Shown here one piece after another: positions 35,176 through 44,215 of a stretch of DNA of 64,000 bases (position 1 is the first letter of the stretch; the number at the start of each line of letters is the position of its first letter). A program made the position numbers and the translations under genes. Source of the DNA: Larkinella knui (GTDB lineage: Bacteria > Bacteroidota > Bacteroidia > Cytophagales > Spirosomataceae); contig NZ_RQJP01000006.1 in the NCBI RefSeq assembly GCF_003858645.1, forward strand, positions 62,001 through 126,000. The letters run 5' to 3'. The notes beneath the pieces are model-generated. The model was not told where the DNA came from. It saw nothing but the letters and a program-made list of their open reading frames with translations, and did no database searches.

Positions 35176-35631
35176 TTTCTTCTTTTGAGGAAACAGCTTC
35201 ATAAACCGGTCATAAAACCGCTCGTACACTTCGGGTGCGTTACGCTTTTCCCAACCCACATCGAACTCGGTTTTGGCCCGCTTCCAGGTTATCGTCACAT
35301 CCGGTTTTTCGGGCTTTTCCACTTTCGCAGTTCTGATTTTACACTCCTGTTCCAGCGTAGCGAACACTTTCTGAGTCGTATCTTTCTTTTGCTGGCCCAA
35401 CTGGGTAAATCCGCCTTCGGAACCTTCCCGGTAATACATCAATCCATTGTCCAGCAGCCGGTATTCGGGGCGGTCGGTGTCACTGCCGATGGCCACAACA
35501 ATCTGTCGGCCCGTAAATCGATTCGGAAACGTTGAACCCGTTGTCGCCGGTTCCTGCCCATTGACAACGCCCGTTTTAAAAATCCACGTCAACCAAAAAA
35601 CAAAGAACAATCTCACAATTCGTAAACTCAT
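35173..35631 (-). CDS. Exported protein of unknown function
   Basis: A 152-residue protein with a signal peptide (RLFFVFWLTWIFKTGVVNGQ). The mature region has RQIVVAIGSDTDRPEYRLLDNGLMYYREG, then lysine-rich KAEKPEKP-like segments and an acidic C-terminal helix (APEVYERFYDRFMKLF). I do not recognise a family. It is probably periplasmic. The nearest genes, TonB paralogue and lipoprotein phosphatase, give no functional clue. Confidence 0.6.
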   Translation of the reverse strand: MSLRIVRLFFVFWLTWIFKTGVVNGQEPATTGSTFPNRFTGRQIVVAIGSDTDRPEYRLLDNGLMYYREGSEGGFTQLGQQKKDTTQKVFATLEQECKIRTAKVEKPEKPDVTITWKRAKTEFDVGWEKRNAPEVYERFYDRFMKLFPQKKK

Positions 35632-35727
35632 TAAACAGATTCCATTTGGGTTAACACTATATTCTTAACTGACTAAACGGTAAAAAATTGCCCATTTGAT
35701 GCCCGTTCCGGTTGGAAAGGGACCGAA

Positions 35728-36240
35728 TCAAGGTGCGGTCGGTTTGCCATAGGTTTCCTCCTTAAGCTCGACCGACTGGCCGAACAGACCATTTTTAATG
35801 GTCACGATCAGTAAGTTATCGTAGTCGCCGGGCGCAATCGTTTCCTTTGTCGGTTTCGCTCCCAGCCCGCGCACAATTTCGAGAATCGTGTTGCTGTGGC
35901 CGACCACCAGGACATTTTTCCCCTTCGCTTTCTCAAGCTGTTCCACGACGGCACTGACCGGTTTGGCGGGATACGATTCGATGGGCAGATTGAGTTGCTG
36001 CGCCAGCGGACCGGCGGTTTGCTGCGTCCGGCGATACGGCGTGGTCAGGATCACACTGATTTCTTCATCAGCCAGTCGATTAGCGAGCGCCAGCGAGCGT
36101 TCCAATCCGGCGACGGTCAACCCGCTGCTGTCGGTTTCGTTGATCTTCTCCGCGTGACGGACCACGTAAACCGTGGATGTCGAGCAGGCCGTCAAGCCGA
36201 TCAACAGAAACAGAACCGGAAGTAGTTTACAGATTTTCAT
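35728..36240 (-). CDS. Lipoprotein histidine phosphatase (SixA/PGM-like)
   Basis: A 170-residue protein. The N-terminus is a lipoprotein signal with the lipobox LTAC at about residue 19. The catalytic RHAEK is in VYVVRHAEKINETD, and the second histidine is in VLVVGHSNTI. The conserved arginine is in TTPYRRTQQTA. Members of the branch dephosphorylate proteins or small molecules; the anchoring suggests a periplasmic substrate. It follows the amidohydrolase gene on the same strand by 15 bases. Confidence 0.9.
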   Translation of the reverse strand: MKICKLLPVLFLLIGLTACSTSTVYVVRHAEKINETDSSGLTVAGLERSLALANRLADEEISVILTTPYRRTQQTAGPLAQQLNLPIESYPAKPVSAVVEQLEKAKGKNVLVVGHSNTILEIVRGLGAKPTKETIAPGDYDNLLIVTIKNGLFGQSVELKEETYGKPTAP

Positions 36241-36255
36241 GAGACCGGAAAATTC

Positions 36256-37455
36256 TTAACTCTTCACTCGTAACTCCTCCAGGGCCAGCCAGCTCATCAA
36301 ACCGGCCCCAATTTCCAGGGCTGATTCGTCGATGTCGAACGTGGGCGTGTGAACTCCGGAAACAATACCACGGGCTTCGTTTCGTGTTCCAAGTCGGTAA
36401 AAACACGAATCGACTACCTGCGAATAGAAGGCAAAATCCTCCCCTGCCATCCACAAATCGAGGTTGATGACGTTTTCAGAACCCATATACTCCGTGGCTG
36501 CCGAGCGCATGCGCCGGGTTAGTTCAGGGTGATTTTTCAGGAATGGATAGCCGCGCACGACGGTAAATTCACAACGACCGCCCATCGCGTCGGCCATGCC
36601 TTCGGCCATTTTCTTCATCCGGCGCAGGCCGTCTTCCCGCCATTCTTCGTCCATGCACCGGAACGTTCCTTCGATTTTCACCTCGTTGGGAATCACATTC
36701 GTAACACCGTCGGCAATAAACCGCCCAAACGACAGGACAGACGGATTGGCCGGTTTGCGGTTTCGGCTGATGATCTGCTGCAAGGCCACGATGATGTGCG
36801 AAGCGATCAAAACCGGGTCGATCAACTGGTCGGGCATGGCACCGTGGCCGCCTTTTCCGATCACGGTCAGGTAAAGCTCATCCGTGCTGGCCATGTACAT
36901 GCCTTCCCGAAAGCCGATTTTCCCAACCGGAACGTTCGGTGCCACGTGCTGGCCGAGCATGCTGGCCGGCGCCGGGTTTTCCAGCACCCCGTCTTTGATC
37001 ATCAGCGAAGCACCACCGGGGGCTTTCTCCTCCGCCGGTTGGAAAACCAGTTTGATGGTTCCTTCAAACTGGTCACGGAGTTGTTGCAAAATGCGCGCAG
37101 TCCCCAGTAGCGAAGACGTATGGACGTCGTGCCCACAGGCGTGCATCACGCCCTCGACCGTCGATTTATACGGCACATCGTTGGCTTCGTGAATCGGTAA
37201 AGCGTCCATATCGGCGCGTAACCCCACCACCCGGTTTTCGGACGATCGGCCAGCCTGCCCTTCAATCAGGGCGACTAAACCCGTGTTGGCAACGCCCTCC
37301 TGTGGCGTCAGGCCGATGGCTTTGAGCTGTTCGGCCACGAATTTTGCCGTCTTGAACTCGTGGAACGACAGTTCAGGATTGGCGTGCAAATGACGTCGGT
37401 TGGCCACCATATCGGCCGCATACTGCCGGGCTAATGTTTTGATCTGGTCTTTCAT
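36256..37455 (-). CDS. M20 family amidohydrolase (hippurate/IAA-amino acid hydrolase type)
   Basis: A 399-residue zinc amidohydrolase. Metal- and substrate-binding pieces are MHACGHDVHTSSLLG, QPAEEKAPGGASLMI, GKGGHGAMPDQLIDP and the C-terminal AGEDFAFYS. The family cleaves N-acyl amino acids, such as hippurate, or diaminopimelate derivatives. It is probably cytoplasmic, since no signal peptide is visible. It is upstream of the lipoprotein phosphatase in the same orientation, with a repeat-rich gap to the RDD gene. Confidence 0.93.
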   Translation of the reverse strand: MKDQIKTLARQYAADMVANRRHLHANPELSFHEFKTAKFVAEQLKAIGLTPQEGVANTGLVALIEGQAGRSSENRVVGLRADMDALPIHEANDVPYKSTVEGVMHACGHDVHTSSLLGTARILQQLRDQFEGTIKLVFQPAEEKAPGGASLMIKDGVLENPAPASMLGQHVAPNVPVGKIGFREGMYMASTDELYLTVIGKGGHGAMPDQLIDPVLIASHIIVALQQIISRNRKPANPSVLSFGRFIADGVTNVIPNEVKIEGTFRCMDEEWREDGLRRMKKMAEGMADAMGGRCEFTVVRGYPFLKNHPELTRRMRSAATEYMGSENVINLDLWMAGEDFAFYSQVVDSCFYRLGTRNEARGIVSGVHTPTFDIDESALEIGAGLMSWLALEELRVKS

Positions 37456-37466
37456 AGTTCGTCCCC

Positions 37467-37522
37467 ACGGACTTTAGCCCGTGAGCGTTGTAGAATAAGA
37501 CTCCCGGACTAAAATCCGGGAG
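37467..37522. repeat. Hairpin pair at the end of the RDD gene
   Basis: ACGGACTTTAGCCCGT (37467-37482) resembles the core at 4814-4829. CTCCCGGA-N6-TCCGGGAG (37501-37522) is a perfect 8+8 stem. The stem overlaps the last codons and TAG of the RDD gene (37509-37511). Confidence 0.7.
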
Positions 37523-38225
37523 TACTTGCTAAAAACTGATAATCATTGATCAGGGTCCGAAGGAACGTTGTATCATCCAGTTCCGACCGAACGCCAATGA
37601 CCTGTTTTACTTTATTGGCGGCTAACGCACTGATGTCGGGATTATTCAACCGCAGGGCTTCCCGGACAATGTTCAAATCACGATCGGAAAGTTGGGCCAC
37701 CTCGGGATACTGAACCTGATAATTTTCGGGCAACGCCCGATATGTAACGTGGGCGAGCGTAACGGAACGGGTCAGTTTGACCACCGTGGTTCCGGCGGCA
37801 ATGTCGCCAATCCGCTGCCCCCGGCCGTTGGCCGCAATGGCAACGACCGCAACAACACCCCCCATGAACAATGGCGATTCGATGAGCCGGAGCAACCACC
37901 GCAGCAGATACGCACCCAAACCGGGTTGTGATCCATCCAGCATAACGACCCGGATTTTCATCGCTATTTTGCCTAAACTTTGTCCGTTCAGAAACACCTC
38001 ACACACCAAATCATACAGCATGAACGGCAACAGCAAAAAAACATAACTCCAGAAACTGCTGCGGAAATCGCCGGGCAGTTGCGTCAGGAGGACAAAATAC
38101 AGCATCATCCATCCCAAAAAAATCAGATAATCGAGCAGCAACGCCAGAATCCGGTCACCCAAACTGGCGGGTTCGTATTCCAGCGCAACATTTTGGGAAG
38201 TCAGAATTGAAACGGTCATATCCAA
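37509..38225 (-). CDS. RDD-family membrane protein
   Basis: A 238-residue protein with three to four hydrophobic segments. The RDD hallmarks are LEYEPASLGDRILALLLDYLIF, the LYDLVCEVFLNGQSLGKIAMKIRVV loop and GQRIGDIAAGTTVVK. Such proteins sit in the inner membrane; some are thought to be ion exchangers or adaptors. In Bacteroidota the gene often lies with SpoIIM, DUF4129, DUF4350, MoxR and DUF58. Here it is divergent from those, with two glycosyltransferase genes between it and the SpoIIM gene. Its C-terminal codons fall in a hairpin. Confidence 0.9.
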   Translation of the reverse strand: MDMTVSILTSQNVALEYEPASLGDRILALLLDYLIFLGWMMLYFVLLTQLPGDFRSSFWSYVFLLLPFMLYDLVCEVFLNGQSLGKIAMKIRVVMLDGSQPGLGAYLLRWLLRLIESPLFMGGVVAVVAIAANGRGQRIGDIAAGTTVVKLTRSVTLAHVTYRALPENYQVQYPEVAQLSDRDLNIVREALRLNNPDISALAANKVKQVIGVRSELDDTTFLRTLINDYQFLASTPGF

Positions 38226-38262
38226 TCAATATACATTAAACGGCCAGAACCGTACGGAAAAC

Positions 38263-39447
38263 TCATAGATGGTTAAAAATTGTCTCCGCAAAATAAACGT
38301 TTGAGTTCCGGTCGGCTAATTTTTGCAGATTTATTTCCGAGTACGGTATTTTTTCCGTCAACACCTTTTGCAGCAGCATCCGAATGGCCTCGGGCGACGT
38401 TGCATCCGTTACCGCACCCAGTTCCTCCGTCTGGACCAAATGACCCAGATACCCAAAATCAGAGGCCAGAACCGGCTTGCCCGAAACCGCAGCCCGCACC
38501 ACCACCGAAGCCATGCCGATGTGGTTCTGGTATAACGCTAAAACGTAGTCCGACAACTCAAAATGAACCTGAATCTGTCGCCCTTTTATTTCTTCGAACG
38601 CGCAGACAATTTGCACATCCTGACCCACTTCGGCAATTTTTGACTCAATCTTTTCCCGAAAATCGGGTTGAATTGGACCCGCCAGCACCAAAGAAACCGC
38701 TTTTTGCTGAGCCAGTGGCAGGAGTTTCAGGGCTTCGAGCAGCGGTTCAATGCCTTTGCGGTCGTCAAGGTGTCCAAAAAGCAGCAGGACCCGGCGGTTG
38801 GGCAAAAGTTGCAGCTTCGTTCGTAGTTGTTCGATTTCGGCGGGCGTAATTGTATACGATTCGACCGGATCGGCCAGGGGCCAGATTTTGACGTGCGGGC
38901 TCAACGCCCGCAACCCGTCGACCGCCGAGTGGTCCAGACAAAACAGATTGGTTAACCCTTTACGCTTCAGAACACCGTTTAAGGTTACTTTTTTTCGAAT
39001 TCCGTTCAGTTGAGCCTTCAAACCGGGCCGGATTTTGTAATGAAAATCCGGACGAAAGTAAATACCGGACACCGCACAGGGCGCCGACCGACCCAGCCAG
39101 GTTGCCAGCATGAACAGGTCAAAATACATTAGCAGAACGTGGTCAGGGTTAGGCGTTCGACTGTATTTCAACACCAAATTCCATTCTTTAAACGAACGGG
39201 TCGCCATCGATGCCCCGTGGACAAGGGCAATGTCCTCCTCCGAAATCGGTATGAACTGCACGGTTCCGGCGCCCGGTTTATCGGTAAGTAACGCCTTGAA
39301 TTGCTCCTGAAACGATTGCTGGGTAACGACAATCAGCTCGCCTTCGGGGCGGTTTTCCACCCAATACGTGATCAAATGCGTCAAATAATCAGCGTGGTGG
39401 CCGTCGATGATGGTATCAAAAAGCAGGATTTTCTTCGCTCTGTTCAC
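38263..39447 (-). CDS. Glycosyltransferase, GT-B fold; GTG start
   Basis: A 394-residue enzyme. Its N-terminal half begins KKILLFDTIIDGHHADYL; the C-terminal half holds the donor-binding Rossmann-like part (LLLFGHLDDRKGIEPLLEAL, YVLALYQNHIGMASVVVRAA and GKPVLASDFGYLGHLV), as in glycosyltransferase family 4-like enzymes. No ATG lies in frame; GTG at 39447 directly abuts the stop of the upstream glycosyltransferase, so this start is favoured. The acceptor is unknown; polysaccharide or glycolipid synthesis is probable. Confidence 0.87.
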   Translation of the reverse strand: MNRAKKILLFDTIIDGHHADYLTHLITYWVENRPEGELIVVTQQSFQEQFKALLTDKPGAGTVQFIPISEEDIALVHGASMATRSFKEWNLVLKYSRTPNPDHVLLMYFDLFMLATWLGRSAPCAVSGIYFRPDFHYKIRPGLKAQLNGIRKKVTLNGVLKRKGLTNLFCLDHSAVDGLRALSPHVKIWPLADPVESYTITPAEIEQLRTKLQLLPNRRVLLLFGHLDDRKGIEPLLEALKLLPLAQQKAVSLVLAGPIQPDFREKIESKIAEVGQDVQIVCAFEEIKGRQIQVHFELSDYVLALYQNHIGMASVVVRAAVSGKPVLASDFGYLGHLVQTEELGAVTDATSPEAIRMLLQKVLTEKIPYSEINLQKLADRNSNVYFAETIFNHL

Positions 39448-40548
39448 TTATGCAATCCGTTGGTAAACCTGAAGTGTTTGACTTGCCATTTTTTCCAGCG
39501 AAAAGAACTGGCCGCGCTCGTGCCCTTTTTGAATGAACGATTGACGCAGGGAATCGTCCAGAATTACCTTTTCAATTTGCTGCTGCAGGTCCGAAGCCGA
39601 TTCCGGATCGAAATACAAGGCGGCCTCCCCGGCCACTTCCGGAAAACAGGACGCCCGACTCAAAATGACCGGACAACCGGCGGCAAAGGCCTCCAGAATT
39701 GGAATGCCAAAGCCTTCGTAAAGTGACGGATAGACAAACGCCAGCGCCTGCTGGTATAATCGAAACAACGTAAAATCGTCGATGTTTCGCTGGCTAATCC
39801 GATCCGTCAGGCCGAGTTGCTGAATCCACTGCGTTTCTTCTTCATTAAACGAACCACCACCCGCACAAATCAGCTGAACATGCCGGTATTTTTGGAGAAT
39901 AACCGCAACCGCCTTCAGAAAGGGAATGAAATTTTTGTAATCATTTCGGGCACCAACATACAACAAATACGCTTCAGGAACCTGAATCTGGAATGTTTCG
40001 GGTACTTTCAGGTTCTGAAAAGCCGTTGCGTGGTAAACGACCGTTATCTTTTCCGGCTTGATCTTAAAAAGCTCGATCAGATCTTTTTTGGTATTTTCCG
40101 ACACGGCAATCACCTGGGCGCTCCGGTCGAAGAGTTTCTGCTTCAGCTCCTTCGATGCGTTGTCAATATGCCCGAATTGCTCCGCAAATTTGTCCTTAAT
40201 GGCATCGTGATACGTCAGGACAACCGGTTTCTGCGTGTAGGTTAGAAAATACGGATGAAAAAAAGTTGGATGAAAAACATCGTAGTGGTTGCGCATCAAT
40301 TGCGTCACGCTCCACAAGCGGTTAACCTGCGAAAATAGCCTGTTGGTGGGCATAAAGCCCAGAAAATACCGAAAAGACTGCACCCGAAACGCGTCACTTT
40401 CCAGTAAATAGGCATTGTTGGAAAATAAAAGCGACAGATGGGTTTCAACCCCTTTTTGCTGAAGCGACACCATCAGGTCGTAAAAATACCGGGACACTCC
40501 TCCATACCGCACCCCTGTAAAGGCCTGATGGTCAAACAATATTTTCAT
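39448..40548 (-). CDS. Glycosyltransferase family 4
   Basis: A 366-residue GT-B enzyme. Motifs include an N-terminal GVRYGGVSRYFYDLMVSL, the hinge YLLYVGARNDYKNFIPFL and the retaining-type donor motif EGFGIPILEAFAAGCPVILS. Genes of this kind transfer hexoses onto surface polysaccharides. It abuts the next glycosyltransferase gene with no gap (TAA then GTG), implying cotranscription. The start is divergent from the SpoIIM-like gene 175 bases away. No dedicated polysaccharide genes (Wzx/Wzy) are near. Confidence 0.92.
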   Translation of the reverse strand: MKILFDHQAFTGVRYGGVSRYFYDLMVSLQQKGVETHLSLLFSNNAYLLESDAFRVQSFRYFLGFMPTNRLFSQVNRLWSVTQLMRNHYDVFHPTFFHPYFLTYTQKPVVLTYHDAIKDKFAEQFGHIDNASKELKQKLFDRSAQVIAVSENTKKDLIELFKIKPEKITVVYHATAFQNLKVPETFQIQVPEAYLLYVGARNDYKNFIPFLKAVAVILQKYRHVQLICAGGGSFNEEETQWIQQLGLTDRISQRNIDDFTLFRLYQQALAFVYPSLYEGFGIPILEAFAAGCPVILSRASCFPEVAGEAALYFDPESASDLQQQIEKVILDDSLRQSFIQKGHERGQFFSLEKMASQTLQVYQRIA

Positions 40549-40723
40549 AAATCATCCAAATACGCGCCGAAACTGCAAACTTACGGAGAAACCCTTTGAC
40601 AACGGCTATTTGTTATCGAAATCGACGGTATAGCCCCGGTTGGTATGAACGGTTTTGAAATACGAAATTTGATTTGCAATTTATCCGACCCAAGGGGTTT
40701 AGGGCCCATAACCCGGTTTTCTC

Positions 40724-41701
40724 ATGCGTGAAGCTCTTTTTATCAAACAAAATACGGAGAAGTGGAAAGAAATCGAGAGCGAACCGGTGACCACCAGCGA
40801 CCGTTCCAACCCCGATGTGCTGACCGACCACTTCATCGAGCTGACCGACGATCTGTCGTACGCCCGAACCTTTTACCCGACCTCGCCGGTGACACGCTAC
40901 CTCAACGGTCTGGCAGCCACGATGCACCGGCGGCTGATGCTCAACAAACGGGAAGACCGCAGCCGTTTCGTCCAGTTCTGGCGGATCGAACTGCCGTTGC
41001 TGTTCCGGCAATCGCACCGGCTTTTGCTCGTTTCATTCCTCATTTTTCTGGTGGCGGCCGCGTTGGGCTGGGTGTCGGCGGCTCACGATGAGCTGTTCGT
41101 GCGGCTGATTCTGGGCGACGATTACGTCAATATGACCCTCGAAAACATCCGGAAAGGCGATCCGCTGGCGGTTTATAAAGGCAGCGGCCAGGCCGATATG
41201 TTTCTGGGCATTACCATCAACAACATCCGGGTTTCGTTTGTGGCCTTCATTCTGGGCCTGTTTGCCTCTTTCGGCACCCTTGTCGTCATGTTTCAAAACG
41301 GGGTGATGCTCGGGGCCTTCCAGTATTTTTTCTACGAACGCGGTTTGCTGCTTCCGTCGGTATTGACCATCTGGATTCACGGAACGCTGGAGATTTCGGC
41401 CATCGTGATTGCGGGAAGCGCCGGTCTGACGCTCGGCAATAGCCTGTTGTTTCCGGGGACGTGGTCGCGGGCAGAATCGTTTAAACGCGGAGCCAAACAG
41501 GGCCTGAAAATTGTGGTGGGTCTGGTACCGGTTTTCATCACGGCGGGTTTTCTGGAGAGCTTCGTCACGCGCCTTCCCCTGCCTCCGGTGGTCAGTTCGG
41601 CCATTATTCTGGCCTCCGCTGCGTTTATTGTCTGGTATTTTATTCTGTATCCGATTCAATTGGAGAAAAGGATGGATGGGGACACGGATACGGCGGATTG
41701 A
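40724..41701 (+). CDS. Stage II sporulation protein M-like (SpoIIM) membrane protein
   Basis: A 325-residue membrane protein of the SpoIIM family, in a non-sporulating lineage. The soluble N-terminus (MREALFIKQNTEKWKEIE) is followed by about five helices; landmarks are FLGITINNIRVSFVAFILGL, WIHGTLEISAIVIAGSAGL and the closing FILYPIQLEKR. The last ten or so codons lie inside a long inverted repeat. It heads a run with a six-helix protein and a DUF4129 protein. Known Bacteroidota clusters join these with MoxR and DUF58, encoded here 20 kb upstream. Confidence 0.9.
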   Translation: MREALFIKQNTEKWKEIESEPVTTSDRSNPDVLTDHFIELTDDLSYARTFYPTSPVTRYLNGLAATMHRRLMLNKREDRSRFVQFWRIELPLLFRQSHRLLLVSFLIFLVAAALGWVSAAHDELFVRLILGDDYVNMTLENIRKGDPLAVYKGSGQADMFLGITINNIRVSFVAFILGLFASFGTLVVMFQNGVMLGAFQYFFYERGLLLPSVLTIWIHGTLEISAIVIAGSAGLTLGNSLLFPGTWSRAESFKRGAKQGLKIVVGLVPVFITAGFLESFVTRLPLPPVVSSAIILASAAFIVWYFILYPIQLEKRMDGDTDTAD

Positions 41702-41771
41702 ACGGATTAAAACTGATTTACTTTATCCGTGTAAATCCGTTCAATCCGCCGTATCCGCGTTCCCATCCATC
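41671..41771. repeat. Long inverted repeat overlapping the SpoIIM gene end
   Basis: Arms of 38 bases (41671-41708 and 41734-41771) pair with two mismatches around a 25-base loop. The left arm encodes the final residues (about RMDGDTDTAD) and the stop of the SpoIIM-like gene. The word GCGGATTGAACGGATTA (41693-41709) recurs at 49447-49463 in another inverted repeat. Confidence 0.92.
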
Positions 41772-41800
41772 AAAAATGAATTATAACTGAATCAATCCCC

Positions 41801-42685
41801 ATGAACCTGTATCAAACGCGCGATTTTGGCGAAAAAATCAACGCCACAGTTCAATATGCCGTCAAGCAAATCCGCAGTCTCGGAATGGCTTTGCTGTACA
41901 TTGCCGGGCCGCCCGCGCTCATTGCCGGGATTGCCTCGGGCATGGCATCGGCGTCGATGCTGGCAACCCAGCCGACCGGACGCGATTCCAGTTACAAAAT
42001 GGGTTTCTGGCTCGTACAACAGGTTTCCAGTCCCTATTACATTGTGGCCATCATCTTTGCCATGCTCATTCCGCTGCTGGTTTACCTCACCGTTTACGCC
42101 CATTTGAAAGTTTACGACCGTAACCACGGCGAACCGGTAACCGTTGAAGCCGTTTGGTCCGAAGTTCAGCAGGCACTGGGACGGGCAGTACTCACCTGGC
42201 TGGTGGTTGGTATTCTGGTGGTTGCCGCTACGTTTTTTTTTATAATTCCGGGAATTTATCTGGGGGTGGTCTTTTCACTGGCGCTGGCCGTCGTTGTTTT
42301 TGAAGACGGTTCGGCCAGCACGTTTATGGGGCGTTGTTTCGATCTGATCCGCGACAAATGGTGGTCGACGTTCGGACTCATCATCATCATCAGTTTTATC
42401 GCTTACATTCTCAGTTTCGTCTTTACGGTTCCGGCAGCCGCCGTCAATATGATGGTTGCCCTGAAACTGGCCCCCAGCATGCCGGTTTATGTCACGATTC
42501 TGACCAGTATCCTCAGCACCGTGGGTAGTGTGGTGGTTTCATCGCTCATCGCTCTTAGCCTTGGTTTCCAGTATTTTAACCTTGTTGAATTGCGGGATGG
42601 GCGCAGCATTCTGTCGGCCATCGACAGCATTGGCTCGGCCACTCCTCCGCCCATTCCCCGTTCAAACGATGAAGGTGACTATTAA
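41801..42685 (+). CDS. Six-helix membrane protein of the SpoIIM/DUF4129 run
   Basis: A 294-residue protein with about six helices, for example LLYIAGPPALIAGIASGMASA, PYYIVAIIFAMLIPLLVYL, LVVGILVVAATFFFIIPG and FGLIIIISFIAYILSFVF. The GIYLGVVFSLALAVVVFEDGSAS middle resembles membrane domains of glycerophosphodiesterase-type proteins, but no catalytic residues are seen. Function is unknown. It lies between the SpoIIM and DUF4129 genes and overlaps the latter by 17 bases. Confidence 0.7.
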   Translation: MNLYQTRDFGEKINATVQYAVKQIRSLGMALLYIAGPPALIAGIASGMASASMLATQPTGRDSSYKMGFWLVQQVSSPYYIVAIIFAMLIPLLVYLTVYAHLKVYDRNHGEPVTVEAVWSEVQQALGRAVLTWLVVGILVVAATFFFIIPGIYLGVVFSLALAVVVFEDGSASTFMGRCFDLIRDKWWSTFGLIIIISFIAYILSFVFTVPAAAVNMMVALKLAPSMPVYVTILTSILSTVGSVVVSSLIALSLGFQYFNLVELRDGRSILSAIDSIGSATPPPIPRSNDEGDY

Positions 42686-43418
42686 CCGCATCGCCAAAAT
42701 TCGGCTGGCCGGGTTCCTCCTGCTGGTTGCGCTGAGCGGTATTTCGGCCTGGGCGCAAGTACCGGTTTCCATGAAGAAGGACACGGCCCGGGCGCAGTTG
42801 GCTCCCGACGACCGGAGCCCGGTGCGGGTTCGACGGCCATCGCCCGCCAGGCTCAACGACTACCGCAACGACCGCGATTACCAATATGGCCAGGATTTTA
42901 AACCGGCCAACAACCTGTGGGCCAAGTTCTGGGAATGGTTCTGGCGAAAAGTGGGTGCGTTCCTGAACAGCAGCTCCTACCAGAACTTCTGGCAATATGT
43001 TTTCCTGGCCGCAGCCGCGGGGCTGGTGATCTGGCTATTGATCAAAGCCGAAATTCTGGGATTCATTTTCAGTAAAGGCGCCAAAGGCGTCGCTCTGAAC
43101 TACGAAACGCTCACCGAAAACATTCACGAAATCGACTTTGAACAGCAAATCGACGCGGCTGTTGCCCAGCGGAACTACCGTCTGGCGGTGCGGCTGCTGT
43201 ACCTGCAAACGCTGAAACACCTGAGCAACCACAACCTGATCGACTGGAAGCCCAATAAAACCAACCGCAGTTACGTCTATGAACTGGCGCAGTCGCCCCT
43301 GCAACCGGAGTTCGAAACGCTCACAACGCAGTTTGAATACATCTGGTACGGCGATTTCCCGATTACCGAAGAGCGGTTTAAACCCTTGCAGGAATCGTTT
43401 TTACGGTTTAGGGCGTGA
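42669..43418 (+). CDS. DUF4129 domain membrane protein
   Basis: A 249-residue protein starting at ATG 42669, inside the previous gene's end. A signal or anchor (IRLAGFLLLVALSGISAW) is followed by a proline/arginine-rich linker, a transmembrane helix (about residues 110-130) and the DUF4129 domain: NYRLAVRLLYLQTLKHL, NRSYVYELAQ and EYIWYGDFPITEERF. Functionally uncharacterised; its usual neighbours (DUF4350, MoxR) lie at 17-20 kb here. It is convergent with the SDR gene by 8 bases. Confidence 0.88.
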   Translation: MKVTINRIAKIRLAGFLLLVALSGISAWAQVPVSMKKDTARAQLAPDDRSPVRVRRPSPARLNDYRNDRDYQYGQDFKPANNLWAKFWEWFWRKVGAFLNSSSYQNFWQYVFLAAAAGLVIWLLIKAEILGFIFSKGAKGVALNYETLTENIHEIDFEQQIDAAVAQRNYRLAVRLLYLQTLKHLSNHNLIDWKPNKTNRSYVYELAQSPLQPEFETLTTQFEYIWYGDFPITEERFKPLQESFLRFRA

Positions 43419-43426
43419 TTCACAGC

Positions 43427-44215
43427 CTACAAACCACCGGTTTTCCCGCCATCTACCGGCACGTTGATGCCGTTGATCGAAGCCGCAGCGGGCGTGCAGA
43501 GAAAAGCCACGGCGGCCGCAACTTCTTCCGGTTCGGCAAACCGCCGGCTCGGGATTTCGGCCTGCATCTGGGCTTCGATTTCTTCCCGTGATTTTTCCTG
43601 AGCACCCGCCCGCATCGTCAAAACCGCATCCAGACGGGCGGTGCGCGTATACCCCGGCAATACATTATTGACCGTAATGCCGAATGGAGCGATCTCCAGC
43701 GACAGGGTTTTGGCCCACTGCGCCACGGCCCCGCGAATGGTGTTGGAAACGCCCAGGCCCACAATCGGCTGCTTGACGGACGTGGAAATGATGTTGACAA
43801 TCCGGCCGTAGCCCAGTCGTTTCATCGACGGCACCACGGCCTGTGCCAAAATCTGGTTGTTCAGGAGATGGGCGGCAAAAGTTTTGGTAAACTCGTCCAG
43901 CTGGGCGTCGATGAGCGGACCACCCGCCGGACCGCCGGTATTGTTGACGAGGATATGAACGTCCGGAAATTCTTCCAGATAGGCGTCAATGACGGTTTTT
44001 ACCTGCTCCGGATTGGCAAAATCGGCCACCCGATACTGGTGTTTCTGCCCCTGCTGCGTGTCCAGCGAGTTAATGGCGGCCTTCAGTTTTTCTTCATTCC
44101 GGGCCAGCAGCGTAACATGAGCCCCCAGCAACGCCAGTTCAACGGCCGAAGCGTACCCAATTCCCTGGGTGCTACCGCAGACGACGGCGGTTTTCCCGGT
44201 AAGCGAAAGATTCAT
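43427..44215 (-). CDS. SDR oxidoreductase with non-canonical active site (BKR-like)
   Basis: A 262-residue Rossmann oxidoreductase. The nucleotide motif is AVVCGSTQGIGYASA, and the NNTGGPAGG and NIISTSV elements are present. At the position of the catalytic YxxxK, the sequence reads VSNTIRGAVAQWAKTL, so Tyr and Lys are both replaced. A known SDR subgroup with this feature (BKR-like, cd05344) is called a beta-ketoacyl reductase by similarity only. The tail VPVDGGKTGGL is typical of the family. Substrate and activity are unproven. Confidence 0.88.
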   Translation of the reverse strand: MNLSLTGKTAVVCGSTQGIGYASAVELALLGAHVTLLARNEEKLKAAINSLDTQQGQKHQYRVADFANPEQVKTVIDAYLEEFPDVHILVNNTGGPAGGPLIDAQLDEFTKTFAAHLLNNQILAQAVVPSMKRLGYGRIVNIISTSVKQPIVGLGVSNTIRGAVAQWAKTLSLEIAPFGITVNNVLPGYTRTARLDAVLTMRAGAQEKSREEIEAQMQAEIPSRRFAEPEEVAAAVAFLCTPAAASINGINVPVDGGKTGGL

